DNA of 64,000 nt, taken from positions 186,001-250,000 of the forward strand of contig DASQFI010000022.1 of the NCBI GenBank assembly GCA_035633215.1, in the 5' to 3' direction. The notes under the pieces were generated by a model, which worked only from the letters and a program-made list of their open reading frames with translations, ran no database searches and was not told the DNA's origin. Every line of letters starts with the position of its first letter. Within the stretch, counting starts at the first letter, position 1. Positions 16,901 to 25,150 of the stretch are shown here, in pieces. Source of the stretch: DASQFI01 sp035633215 (GTDB lineage Bacteria; Acidobacteriota; Vicinamibacteria; Vicinamibacterales; SCN-69-37). Position numbers and translations under genes: made by a program.

Positions 16901-17794
16901 ATGACATACTTGATCGCCCGGAGGCCCGTCGTGTTCACTCGAAATCCATTTCTCACCGGTCTGGGCACCGCAGTAGCGATGTCCCTCGTGGCGCCGACGC
17001 TGTCGGCCCGCCAGCAGACGCAACCACCACCACAACAGCAGCAGCAGCCGTACGAGCCTCGCGTCGGCATGCCCGGCAAGGACGTCGTCTGGGTGCCGAC
17101 GCATCCCACGGTCGTCGAAAGAATGCTCGACATGGCGAAAGTCACTGCGAAGGACTTCGTCGTCGATCTCGGATCGGGCGACGGTCGGAACGTCATCGCG
17201 GCGGCTCGCCGCGGAGCGAAGGCGGTCGGCTTCGAGTACAACCCGGAGATGGTGGAGCTGTCCCGCAAGCTGGCTGAGGACGCCGGCGTCTCGGACAAAG
17301 CGACCTTCGTCCAGGGCGACATGTACGAAGCGGAGTTTCGGGAAGCGACCGTCCTGGCGCTGTTCCTCCTGCCTTCGAACCTCGAGAAGTTGAAAGACAA
17401 GATTCTCGCCCTGAAGCCCGGGAGCCGGGTCGTCCTGAACACCTTCACGGTCAGCGGGTGGGAGCCCGACGAGAGAGATCGCCTGGAGGGCGAGTGTGGG
17501 AGCTGGTGCGACGTGCTGCTGCACATCGTGCCGGCCAAAGTCGCGGGCGCGTGGCGTGGCGGCGGTATCGCGCTCGACCTTTCGCAGTCGTTTCAGAAGG
17601 TCTTGGGCACGGTCACAGTCGGAGGCGCGCCGGTAACGATCGAGAACGGCCTTCTGCGCGGCGATCGCCTAATGTTTTCGGCCGGCGGAACCTCGTATGC
17701 CGGCCAGGTGGACGGCGATCGCATAACGGGCACCTCGACGACGGCTGTATCGAATGCCCGCCGGACCTGGACGGTCACCCGCGATCGCCGGTGA
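16901..17794 (+). CDS. Class I SAM-dependent methyltransferase with an export signal
   Basis: A 297-aa protein from ATG 16901 with GGAG at suitable spacing. Residues 1-38 look like a signal peptide (LTGLGTAVAMSLVAPTLSARQ) followed by a Gln/Pro-rich linker. Residues ~60-200 form a Rossmann methyltransferase core: DFVVDLGSGDGRNVIAAARRG (motif I), GFEYNPEMVE (motif II acidic loop) and QGDMYEAEF. The last ~85 residues are a beta-rich extra domain (ENGLLRGDRLMFSAGGTSYAGQV). Class I methyltransferases need cytosolic SAM, so the export signal is odd: it might be a membrane anchor, or the protein may have another extracellular use. Substrate unknown. Confidence 0.8.
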   Translation: MTYLIARRPVVFTRNPFLTGLGTAVAMSLVAPTLSARQQTQPPPQQQQQPYEPRVGMPGKDVVWVPTHPTVVERMLDMAKVTAKDFVVDLGSGDGRNVIAAARRGAKAVGFEYNPEMVELSRKLAEDAGVSDKATFVQGDMYEAEFREATVLALFLLPSNLEKLKDKILALKPGSRVVLNTFTVSGWEPDERDRLEGECGSWCDVLLHIVPAKVAGAWRGGGIALDLSQSFQKVLGTVTVGGAPVTIENGLLRGDRLMFSAGGTSYAGQVDGDRITGTSTTAVSNARRTWTVTRDRR

Positions 17795-17912
17795 TATCGC
17801 CAGACGTTCGACATCGACCGCGATACCCTGGCCGTTCTAGGAAAACGCTGCCTCTCTCCTAGAGCGTCTTGGAGAGTGCGTCAGTGCCAACCTCGACTGC
17901 CCCGCGGCAGCG

Positions 17913-18434
17913 TCATTCGGACGAGTTGGGCCACCAGGTCATCTCGCGACGGTCGATCGCGTTCGTGTTGATCCACGTCGCGAGTTCGGCGCGCAGGTCG
18001 GCGGCCCACGTTTGCGTGCGCTCGGTGGCAATCACCGTGCGCGGTACAGAAACGATGAACGGGATGGCCTCAGCCTCCGGAACATTCGGGCCCAACAGGT
18101 TCAAGGCAAATCGGCGCGTTCGACCGTCGTCCTCGTCCGTGAGCACGATGACGGTCCACACGCCACGGGCCGTGAGCAATGAGCCATCGAGCGGATGTTC
18201 CTGGCCGCTGACCGGGACGGCCTTGGCAAGCGCCGCCCGAACCGGCGCGGCCGGGACATCCCCTCTGGCTTTCCCGCGCTTCCACGCCTCGAGTCCGCCG
18301 GCGTCTTCGATTTCCTTGCGAAGTTTTTCTCCCCAGCGGCGCTGAGTCTCCTCTTTGACCGATTGACGGCCATAAAACCACCCGATGGTTCCGACCATTA
18401 CCAGGGAGAACGCCAGGAATAATACGAAAGTCAT
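17913..18434 (-). CDS. Small membrane-anchored protein of unknown function
   Basis: A 173-aa protein with one N-terminal membrane helix (MTFVLFLAFSLVMVGTIGWF) followed by a charged helix (RQSVKEETQRRWGEKLRKEIEDAGG) and a periplasmic domain containing GVWTVIVLTDEDDGRTRRFALNL. The ATG at 18434 is preferred; a TTG at 18470 would add 12 residues, and neither has a clear ribosome site. It lies 82 bases downstream of the AlkC/AlkD-like gene on the same strand. No family recognised. Confidence 0.6.
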   Translation of the reverse strand: MTFVLFLAFSLVMVGTIGWFYGRQSVKEETQRRWGEKLRKEIEDAGGLEAWKRGKARGDVPAAPVRAALAKAVPVSGQEHPLDGSLLTARGVWTVIVLTDEDDGRTRRFALNLLGPNVPEAEAIPFIVSVPRTVIATERTQTWAADLRAELATWINTNAIDRREMTWWPNSSE

Positions 18435-18516
18435 GATGAGTACGAAACGTGTCTGTAGGCCGACCGCCAATCAATGAGTGGTGTGCCTGACGAGCCCGGG
18501 CGTGTTGTTAGCGATG

Positions 18517-19644
18517 TTACCTCGGGCCCTCGACAACCTGAAACATCCCCGCGTGCATCCGTTTCCCGTTGACGATGACGTCGACCAGATGTTTCCCGGG
18601 TTGAGGGACGCGGGTCGTGTGAACCGCGAGTGAGATGTTCAGTCGCAGATCGATCCGCGCGCGAGGGGCCAGCACAACGCGGGCCACTTTGAAAACCTTG
18701 GCCGCGGTAGTTCCTCGTGCCTTCACGAACTGCACAGCGGCATCCACCAGGAGGTCCTGTGGGGCGCGCCCGCGACTCCGTAGCGTGAAGCTCATGCATA
18801 CCCGCTGACCGATCCGCACTCGACGCGGAAGGAACGTCACACGTTCGAGCGACACCGACGGCGCCTGTCCGTAGCCGAGCAGCCGCAGCGCATCGCCATC
18901 GCCGCGCTTCACGGCGCTCCGCAGGGCGTGCTCGACCAGACTGCGACGCTCCTGGGAGGCGTTCTCGAGCCATGCCGCCGCCGTGCGGATCAAGAGATCC
19001 GGTCGTACTTTGCCGAGGTCGTTGAGGTTGTTCGCGACGCTTCGCCGGACCATCGTCGACTCGTCGTCTTTCAACAACTCGAGAAGCGCGACGACGCGGT
19101 CTGGGTTCGCGTCGAGCCAGGCGACCCTGGGAGCCCAGGGCAAGCGCAGCCGAATGCCCTCGGACACGAGCCTGCGCACATGGGCGTTCCCGTCCCGCGT
19201 CCAGCCGCGAAGGACCTCCAGTACACGCTCAGGATCGGCGGCGATATAGGGCCGAATACTGGACTCCGCGCTGAAACGCTTCGTGAGCTCGTACTGCGCG
19301 CGCATCGACAGATCGAAGTGCGCGAGGCCATGATCGGCGACGAAGAGCACGTGCGGGAGATAGAAGAACGGCGCCATCCCTGCGCCAACGAGCTCATCGG
19401 TCGCGTGTTCCGGACCCAGCGAACGAAGGAGCACGTCGATCGCTTCGGGATAGTCCTGGGGCAGGTGCACGCGCAGCGTCCGAGCGATATGACGTCCGCG
19501 ATCGAGTAGTTCAAGGGCAGCGAGCCCGGCACATGCCTGCTTGACAAATGGCCCGACCGGAAACACCGGGTGCGCACGCGCAAGGTCAGCGGCAAGGCGA
19601 CGCACGAGAGCCGGGTTGAAAAACGTCTTCAGTGTGTCGGCCAT
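18517..19644 (-). CDS. DNA alkylation repair protein, AlkC/AlkD HEAT-repeat type
   Basis: A 375-aa protein. It opens MADTLKTFFNPALVRRLAADL and consists of HEAT-like helical repeats; the signature part is around residues 150-245 (NAHVRRLVSEGIRLRLPW, DDESTMVRRSVANNLNDLGK), as in the AlkC/AlkD non-flipping DNA glycosylases that remove N3- and N7-alkylpurines. The C-terminal ~100 residues are beta-rich (RVRIGQRVCMSFTLRSRG ... PQPGKHLVDVIVNGKRMH), an Ig-like extension seen in AlkC homologues. With the Ada-AlkA and Ogt genes at 54.9-56.9 kb this gives the window three alkylation-repair proteins. Confidence 0.82.
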   Translation of the reverse strand: MADTLKTFFNPALVRRLAADLARAHPVFPVGPFVKQACAGLAALELLDRGRHIARTLRVHLPQDYPEAIDVLLRSLGPEHATDELVGAGMAPFFYLPHVLFVADHGLAHFDLSMRAQYELTKRFSAESSIRPYIAADPERVLEVLRGWTRDGNAHVRRLVSEGIRLRLPWAPRVAWLDANPDRVVALLELLKDDESTMVRRSVANNLNDLGKVRPDLLIRTAAAWLENASQERRSLVEHALRSAVKRGDGDALRLLGYGQAPSVSLERVTFLPRRVRIGQRVCMSFTLRSRGRAPQDLLVDAAVQFVKARGTTAAKVFKVARVVLAPRARIDLRLNISLAVHTTRVPQPGKHLVDVIVNGKRMHAGMFQVVEGPR

Positions 19645-19715
19645 GCTCGACGAACCGGCGGCGGCACGCTTGCCCTCGTTGTGGGCCGCTCGCGGATATA
19701 GTGAGATCGTAGCGC

Positions 19716-20753
19716 ATGCCGTCCGCCATCGAGCTGGGCCTGGATACTTTCGGCGACGTCACTCGCGATCGCGACGGCCAGGTCCGATCCCAGGCGCAGG
19801 CGTTGCGCGACGTCGTCACTGAGGCCGTGCTCGCCGAACAGGTGGGCGTCGATTGCTTCGGTGTCGGCGAGCATCATCGCGCTGAGTTCTCGATCTCCGC
19901 CCCTGAAGTCGTCCTCGCGGCGATCGCAGGCCGGACCGAGCGAATCGTGCTCGGATCGGCCGTCACGGTGCTCAGCACCGACGATCCGGTCCGGGTGTTT
20001 CAGCGCTTCTCCACGCTCAACGCGATCTCGAACGGCCGCGCGGAAGTCATCCTCGGCCGGGGATCCTTCACGGAATCGTACCCGCTATTTGGACACGACC
20101 TCTCACAGTACGACGAGTTGTTCGAAGACAAGCTCGCGTTGTTCGCCGAGTTACTCAAGCCAGGTCCGGTGACCTGGCACGGATCCTCACGGACGGCCCT
20201 CGAAAAACAAGTGATGTACCCGCCGCTCGAAGGCGCCTTGAAAGTCTGGGTCGGCGTTGGCGGCAGCCCGGAATCGGTCGTCCGCGCCGCGCGCTACGGC
20301 TTTCCATTGACGCTCGCCATCATCGGCGGCAGCCCACAGCGGTTTCGTTCGTACGCCGATCTCTACCGTCAGTCCCTCGAGCGGTTCGGCCAGCCGGCAC
20401 GCCCGATCGCGGTCCACTCGCCCGGTCATGTCGCGGCAACCGACGATCAGGCGAGAGACGAGCTGTGGCCCCACTACGAGACGCTGATGAACCGCATCGG
20501 CGCCGAACGTGGCTGGAATCCCGTGAACCGGGTGCACTTCGAGCGCGAAGCGGGTCCGGACGGCGCGCTCTGCGTCGGCTCCCCCGAAACGGTCGCCGCG
20601 AAGATCGCGAAAACCGTGCGGGCATTGGAGCTGTCGCGTTTCGACATGAAGTACAGCAACGGCACCCTCCCGCACGACGTGCTGATGACGAGCATCGAGC
20701 TGTTCGGGACGAAGGTCGCGCCACGCGTGCGCGAGCTGCTGGCAGGCCGCTGA
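19716..20753 (+). CDS. LLM-class flavin-dependent oxidoreductase
   Basis: A 345-aa luciferase-like TIM-barrel monooxygenase (F420 or FMN dependent). Visible family features: IELGLDTFGD at the first strand, EQVGVDCFGVGEHH, RIVLGSAVTVLSTDDPVRVFQRFSTL, NGRAEVILGRGSF, and WVGVGGSPESVVRAARYGFPL. The length fits the family and no domain is missing. The gene is divergent from the AlkC/AlkD-like gene with 71 bases between starts, and converges on the padR remnant. Substrate cannot be inferred. Confidence 0.88.
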   Translation: MPSAIELGLDTFGDVTRDRDGQVRSQAQALRDVVTEAVLAEQVGVDCFGVGEHHRAEFSISAPEVVLAAIAGRTERIVLGSAVTVLSTDDPVRVFQRFSTLNAISNGRAEVILGRGSFTESYPLFGHDLSQYDELFEDKLALFAELLKPGPVTWHGSSRTALEKQVMYPPLEGALKVWVGVGGSPESVVRAARYGFPLTLAIIGGSPQRFRSYADLYRQSLERFGQPARPIAVHSPGHVAATDDQARDELWPHYETLMNRIGAERGWNPVNRVHFEREAGPDGALCVGSPETVAAKIAKTVRALELSRFDMKYSNGTLPHDVLMTSIELFGTKVAPRVRELLAGR

Positions 20754-20762
20754 AAACGCGGC

Positions 20763-21062
20763 CTAAGTTCTAAGTTGCAAGTCCAGGCTGCTGGTGTTGG
20801 CGCCGTCGTCACAGTGCCTGCCCGACTCGATGACCTGCCAAATCCGCTCACGGACTTTCCGGAGGGCTTTCACCGTTCTGACACCCTCGGGCGTGGCTTC
20901 GTAGAGGCGCTTGCGCTTGCCGCCGCGCATCTGGGCGGCTTCGCCGAGCATCGAGCGGACGTATCCCTTGTCTTCGAGCCGGGCCAGCGCCGCATAGATC
21001 GCGCCCATGGTCACGTTCCGGCCCGTCGCTCTCTCGACGAACTGCTGCACCGGGACCCCCTA
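20763..21062 (-). pseudogene. Decayed PadR-family regulator (amber codon in N-terminal domain)
   Basis: The readable part is a PadR winged-helix: RATGRNVTMGAIYAALARLEDKGYVRSMLGEA, then GGKRKRLYEATPEGVRTVKALRKVRERIW. An open frame can start only at the GTG at 21050, mid-domain. Directly upstream in the same frame the codons read TAG-Gly-Val-Pro-Val-Gln-Gln (TAG at 21062-21060), exactly where PadR proteins have Ala-Tyr-Gly-Val-Pro. The stop thus replaces the conserved Tyr, and further upstream the family's first helices are not recognisable. Likely inactive. PadR genes commonly accompany ADOP permeases in Acidobacteriota; here no target permease is adjacent. Confidence 0.8.
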
Positions 21063-21133
21063 GGTTTCTCGGCGGTCCCCTGTTAAGCGATTCCGTCGCC
21101 GGAACGGCATGTCGTGGCATGATCGGGGTCGGC

Positions 21134-21538
21134 ATGAGCAAGAAACTGTTGCAGGCTCTGCTGGTGACGTGCGGCACGTTGTTCGTCGCGCTGGGCGTCG
21201 TGGGCATCTTCCTGCCGCTCGTCCCGACCACCGTCTTCCTGTTGCTCGCGGCGGCCTGCTACGCGCGCAGCTCCGAGCGGTTCCACCAGAAGCTGCTCAA
21301 TCACCGCTGGCTGGGCGCCTATATCCGCAACTATCGCGACGGGCGTGGCATGACGACGCGCGAAAGAACCTGGACGCTCGTACTGCTCTGGATCGGCATT
21401 GGCGCCACGGCGATCTGGAGCGTGCACGCGTGGTGGCTTCGGACGCTGCTGCTGGTGATTGCGGTCTCCGTGACGGTGCACGTCGCGCGGCTGAAGGTGA
21501 GCCGGCGAGTGGCCGACGACGTCATCGCTGAACGCTGA
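21134..21538 (+). CDS. DUF454/YbaN-family inner membrane protein
   Basis: A 134-aa membrane protein starting MSKKLLQALLVTCG at 21134; a codon-rich extension to 21119 adds five residues. It shows the YbaN/DUF454 pattern: first helix FVALGVVGIFLPLVPTTVFLLLAAACYARSSERFHQKLL, then HRWLGAYIRNYRDGRGMT, and two more hydrophobic helices (LVLLWIGIGATAIWS, LLLVIAVSVTVHV). Function of the family is unknown. It is divergent from the padR remnant. Confidence 0.88.
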   Translation: MSKKLLQALLVTCGTLFVALGVVGIFLPLVPTTVFLLLAAACYARSSERFHQKLLNHRWLGAYIRNYRDGRGMTTRERTWTLVLLWIGIGATAIWSVHAWWLRTLLLVIAVSVTVHVARLKVSRRVADDVIAER

Positions 21539-21662
21539 GTCCCTGCCGCGCGGACGCGCTGGCGCGTTAGAATCGTCTGAAGCTCCTGCACAGCCGCGTG
21601 CGTCCCCCACCTGCGGCCATGTGACGCCACCGCGTCCTGCCCCATTGTGAAAGGCGAAGACG

Positions 21663-22319
21663 ATGAAACTCCGTGTGTTGGTGTGCGCGATCCTGATCTC
21701 AGCCGGCTGCGACGACGACGGCCCAGCGTCTCCTTCGGGTCCGTCGGTCAGCTTCTTTGTCACGAGCGCGACGAGCGCGACCGGCAATCTTGGTGGTCTG
21801 GCGGGCGCTGATGCCGCCTGCGGGCAATTGGCGACGGCGGCCGGTCACGGCTCCCGCACATGGCGGGCGTACCTCAGCGTCGAACGTAACCTGGCCGACA
21901 ACAACCAGCCCACGCACGCGCGCGACCGCATTGGGACGGGGCCCTGGTACAACGCCAATCTCGTGCTCGTCGCGAACAACCTGACGGAGCTCCACGCCCG
22001 CACGGGTGACGCAGCGATCTTCCTGGATGAACGCGGGCAGCGGATCAACGGGCAGTGGACGGGATCCCCCACTCCAAACCAACACGACATCCTCACGGGA
22101 TCGAATGCGGACGGGACAGTCGCCGTCGGGTTGACGTGCTCGGATTGGACGTCGAGCTCGGCCAGCGTCAAGGGGCAGGTTGGGCACTCCGATGGGATGG
22201 GCCAAAACCAGAGCACGGCAGGCACGCTTTCCTCGTGGAACTCGGCGCACGACAACCAGGACTGCTCGAACACGGCGCCCCGAGGCGGCGCCGGGCGCTT
22301 CTACTGTTTCGCACGCTGA
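21663..22319 (+). CDS. Lipoprotein with endostatin/C-type-lectin-like domain
   Basis: A 218-aa protein with a lipoprotein signal peptide (MKLRVLVCAILISAGC, lipidated Cys at 16). The mature protein has the pattern FFVTSATSATGNLGGLAGADAACGQLA, TWRAYLS, RIGTGPWYNANL, DILTGSNADG, LTCSDWTSSS and a final Cys-rich GGAGRFYCFAR, typical of the DUF1554/endostatin-like fold found on many bacterial surfaces. Role probably surface binding; no enzyme motif. Confidence 0.75.
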   Translation: MKLRVLVCAILISAGCDDDGPASPSGPSVSFFVTSATSATGNLGGLAGADAACGQLATAAGHGSRTWRAYLSVERNLADNNQPTHARDRIGTGPWYNANLVLVANNLTELHARTGDAAIFLDERGQRINGQWTGSPTPNQHDILTGSNADGTVAVGLTCSDWTSSSASVKGQVGHSDGMGQNQSTAGTLSSWNSAHDNQDCSNTAPRGGAGRFYCFAR

Positions 22320-22373
22320 CGCGCGCGTTTACACTGTGCTACCCAGGAACGCCCAACGCCCAAGGGGAGCCCG

Positions 22374-22775
22374 ATGCCCGGTTCGTCATCCACGGCCAGC
22401 GCCCGTCGCGTCAAGGCGCAGGTGCGCACCTATTTCGGCAGACTGACGCCAGCCACCCGGCGACGCCTGCGGACCTTCCGGACAGTCATCCGTGCCGCGG
22501 CGCCTCGCGCCGTCGAGAGTTTCAGCTACCGGATGCCCGGCTTTCGACTCGATGACCGGCCACTCGTCTGGTATGCCGCCTTCAAGCATCACACCAGCCT
22601 GTATCCCATCACGGCCGCGATTCGGCGCACGTACGCCGATGATCTCGAAGGCTATGAAACCTCGACTGGAACGGTTCGATTTCCCCTGTCCCGGCCCGTC
22701 CCGGTCGGGCTCGTGAAGCGACTCGTGCGGGCGAGGGTGGTTGAGGTGCGAAAGACCGGGAAAGGCACACGCTAG
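22374..22775 (+). CDS. DUF1801/YdhG-like small protein
   Basis: A 133-aa protein with the DUF1801 pattern: TYFGRLTPATRRRLRTFRTVIRAAAPRAVE, SFSYRMPGFRLDDRPLVWYAAFKHHTSLYP, GTVRFPLSRPVPVGLVKRLVRARV. Members have a frataxin-like fold and are annotated as iron chaperones, but direct evidence for most is lacking. Cytosolic, intact length. Confidence 0.8.
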   Translation: MPGSSSTASARRVKAQVRTYFGRLTPATRRRLRTFRTVIRAAAPRAVESFSYRMPGFRLDDRPLVWYAAFKHHTSLYPITAAIRRTYADDLEGYETSTGTVRFPLSRPVPVGLVKRLVRARVVEVRKTGKGTR

Positions 22776-22801
22776 AGGGTCTGCAGCAGAAGGAGGATCA
22801 G

Positions 22802-23599
22802 ATGGCATGCTCACGAGGCTTGATCATGGCGCCGCTCGCGGCCGGATTCCTCGCGGTCGGCGCGTTCGCGTCGGCGCGCCAGGGCGGCGACACGATTCGC
22901 GTCAGCGGCCAGGTTCTCGTCGAAGGCGGCGGGCCGATCGCCGGCGCGTCGCTCCGCACCGACGCCTTGCGCGGTGCCATGTCCGCGCCGTTCGGCGGCC
23001 AGCGCGAGTTCACCGCACGAAGCAATGAGAGCGGAGACTGGTCGCTGCTCGGCATCACGCGCGGCCTCTGGATCCTCGAGGTCAGCGCGCCTCAGTACTT
23101 GCCGCACGTCCTGGTCGTCCCGATCTCGATGATGCTGAAGCCGGAGCCCGGGCCCTGGGAGACGAGTCTGGCGCTGCTGCCGGTGGCAGCGATTGCGCCG
23201 CCGGACATGCCCAAGGACGCGCCCGAGCGGTTCATCCTCCAAGCGATCGATCAGCTGCAGTCGGACAAAAAAGCTGCCCGACAGACGCTCCAGAAGCTCA
23301 CCGGCGCCAGCCTGAATGCCGGCGGACTCGTCGCGGCCGGCGACATCGCGCTGCTGCTGCGCGAACCGGGGATGGCCCGCCGATTCTTCGAGCTGGCCGC
23401 CACCGCGGAGCCCAAGTGGTACCGTCCACAGCTCGGCGTCGCCTCGGCGGCGATGATGTCCAACGACATCGATCGGGCGATGAAGGCCTACGCGGCGGCG
23501 CGCGACAACACCAACAACAAGAAACTCGAGGTGATGTTGTCGAACACGATCAAGGATTTGCAGCAGATCCGGGGCCGCGACCTCGAGCTCGCTCGTTGA
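22802..23599 (+). CDS. Exported protein with carboxypeptidase-regulatory-like and TPR-like regions
   Basis: A 265-aa protein from ATG 22802 with AGGAGG upstream. Signal peptide MACSRGLIMAPLAAGFLAVGAFASARQ. Residues ~30-110 form a CarboxypepD_reg-like beta domain (VSGQVLVEGGGPIAGASLRTD ... SNESGDWSLLGITRGLWILEVSAPQYLPHVL). Residues ~140-260 are helical and TPR-like (ARRFFELAATAEPKWYRPQLGVASAAMMSNDIDRAMKAYAAARDN). Probably a periplasmic scaffold; function unknown. Confidence 0.7.
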   Translation: MACSRGLIMAPLAAGFLAVGAFASARQGGDTIRVSGQVLVEGGGPIAGASLRTDALRGAMSAPFGGQREFTARSNESGDWSLLGITRGLWILEVSAPQYLPHVLVVPISMMLKPEPGPWETSLALLPVAAIAPPDMPKDAPERFILQAIDQLQSDKKAARQTLQKLTGASLNAGGLVAAGDIALLLREPGMARRFFELAATAEPKWYRPQLGVASAAMMSNDIDRAMKAYAAARDNTNNKKLEVMLSNTIKDLQQIRGRDLELAR

Positions 23600-23652
23600 G
23601 CTCGCACGACGAAGTGCGGACTCGCGCCGCGGCGACGGCGCACTGACGCGCG

Positions 23653-23988
23653 TCACCGATCCGGCGCGGTACGTAACTTCACGACGAGACGCAACGGCGA
23701 TCGTTCCACGATCTGCACGTCCGCCTCGCCACCGCCGCGCCTGGTGCCCGAGCCGCCGCCCACGTCCTGCCAGGTCGCGCGCCGTTCGACCGGGCGATCG
23801 TCCGGACCGGGCGTATACAAGGTGGCGGATCCGTCCTCGTGCACTTCCAGCCAGTCGCGCGGCTTCCGCGACAGCGGCACGTGCTCGTCGTCCGGGCGAA
23901 ACACGGCGCCGTCGGGAGTGTCCTGTTCGGACACGTGCACCCACCTGGTCTCGAACAGCTTGTCTTTCGGCGCGCGTTTCGCGGTCAT
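23653..23988 (-). CDS. Small hypothetical protein paired with the M43 protease
   Basis: A 111-aa cytosolic-looking protein beginning MTAKRAPKDKLFETRWVHVSEQD, acidic and beta-rich, ending VQIVERSPLRLVVKLRTAPDR. It starts 21 bases after the M43 protease stop on the same strand with a GAGGCGAG ribosome site, so the two are likely co-expressed. Small proteins next to proteases are sometimes inhibitors or chaperones; nothing in the sequence proves that. Confidence 0.6.
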   Translation of the reverse strand: MTAKRAPKDKLFETRWVHVSEQDTPDGAVFRPDDEHVPLSRKPRDWLEVHEDGSATLYTPGPDDRPVERRATWQDVGGGSGTRRGGGEADVQIVERSPLRLVVKLRTAPDR

Positions 23989-24009
23989 GCTCGCCTCGAG
24001 CCTGTGCCC

Positions 24010-24903
24010 CTACACCAGCCCGCTGCGCAGGCTCTCGAGCGCCGTGCGAATGCGGAGCACCTGCTGCGCCGTGAACATGAACATCGCGGCGTCGTCGGTG
24101 TAGTCCATGTAGTTCATGAACATATCGCCGTTCGGACCATTGTTGCAGGTGACCACCGGCCAGGTGGGTTTTCCGGTATTGGGCCCGGCACAGTTGGGCG
24201 TGTCGCTCGCCTGATCGGATCCGCTGCAGTCCGGCGTGTCTCCCCAGATGTGCCGAAGATTGAAGTAGTGCCCGACTTCGTGCGTGGCGGTGCGGCCCTT
24301 GTCGAACGGCGACTGCGCGGTGCCAGTCGTGCCGAACGCGCGGACGTTGATCACGACGCCATCGGTCGCGGCCGGGCCGCCCGGAAACTGCGCGTAGCCG
24401 AGGAGGCCGCCCGTGAGCGCGCAGACCCACATGTTGAGATGGGTTTTCGGATCGATGGGCGCAATGCCGCCGGTCGCCGGCGACTTCACGCCCTCGTCGA
24501 ACGTGAACCCGTTCCCGGCGGTCTTCGTGCGCGTGACCTTCACCAGCTTGAACTGAATCCGCGTGTCCGTCACCAGTCCTACCCACGGCTCGGGCGTCTG
24601 CTTCCGGTCGGGATTCGTCGCACGAAAATCCTTGTTGAGCGCCTTGATCTGGCCGTCGATCTGCGCCTGCGAGATGTTCTGGTCCTCCGTCTTGTAGACG
24701 ACGTGGACGATGGTCTTGACCGTAACGACTTTGACTTTCTTCAGATCGGCCGGCGCGTCGCGGCGCCGCGTCGTGGCGTCCTCGAGCCGCGTTTGATTGG
24801 AACGGAACGTCGGGAACTGTTCCAGCAGCATCAGGTGCGTGGCGGCCGTCCCGCACGTACGACGCAGCGGCTCACTTGCCTTCCTGGGTTTCCGTTTTGC
24901 CAT
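24010..24903 (-). CDS. M43 (pappalysin/cytophagalysin-like) zinc metalloprotease
   Basis: A 297-aa protease from ATG 24903 (GGAG 8 bases upstream; an upstream start at 24924 adds seven residues). The zinc site HEVGHYFNLRH (His 208, Glu 209, His 212, His 218) and a Met-turn MNYMDYTDD are intact. An N-terminal RRTCGT segment resembles the cysteine switch of pappalysin proforms. Unlike most relatives it has no signal peptide: the N-terminus is MAKRKPRKASEPLRR. It may use another secretion route, or act in the cytosol like the trypsin- and caspase-like proteins encoded divergently next door. Confidence 0.85.
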   Translation of the reverse strand: MAKRKPRKASEPLRRTCGTAATHLMLLEQFPTFRSNQTRLEDATTRRRDAPADLKKVKVVTVKTIVHVVYKTEDQNISQAQIDGQIKALNKDFRATNPDRKQTPEPWVGLVTDTRIQFKLVKVTRTKTAGNGFTFDEGVKSPATGGIAPIDPKTHLNMWVCALTGGLLGYAQFPGGPAATDGVVINVRAFGTTGTAQSPFDKGRTATHEVGHYFNLRHIWGDTPDCSGSDQASDTPNCAGPNTGKPTWPVVTCNNGPNGDMFMNYMDYTDDAAMFMFTAQQVLRIRTALESLRSGLV

Positions 24904-25074
24904 CGCTCGCTCCTTCAAGGACACACGTCGGCTCGTGTCCGGGTGAGGTCAGCTTGTTCAACGGGGAGCGCTGGGGGCACGAATACGCTACAACGGCAAC
25001 TTCTGAATGACCAAGAGAAGTTTCAATTAGAATGACATGCCCCAGCCGACAACTTAGCGTGCGTTGCGAAAGAT

Positions 25075-25127
25075 GTAGGCCGGCCCTTCAGGGCCGGAGC
25101 ATCGGCGGGGCTGAAGCCCCGCCCTAC
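25075..25127. repeat. Two-hairpin REP-like element
   Basis: A 53-bp unit closed by GTAGG/CCTAC and containing two perfect hairpins: CCGGCCCT-TC-AGGGCCGG (25080-25097) and GGCGGGGCT-GA-AGCCCCGCC (25104-25123). The clover-like design is typical of short interspersed palindromic repeats. It lies 24 bases upstream of the phosphoesterase start, so its hairpins could also affect that operon's leader. Confidence 0.65.
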
Positions 25128-25150
25128 ACGCACCGACAGGAGTGTTCCAC

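Noticed and set aside
16775..17524. Extension of the kinase frame upstream to 17524
   Set aside because: This part is antisense to the methyltransferase gene and has no kinase or signal features.
22811..24856. 681-codon minus-strand open frame
   Set aside because: It spans three well-supported genes in shadow frames and has Arg/His-rich composition without motifs.
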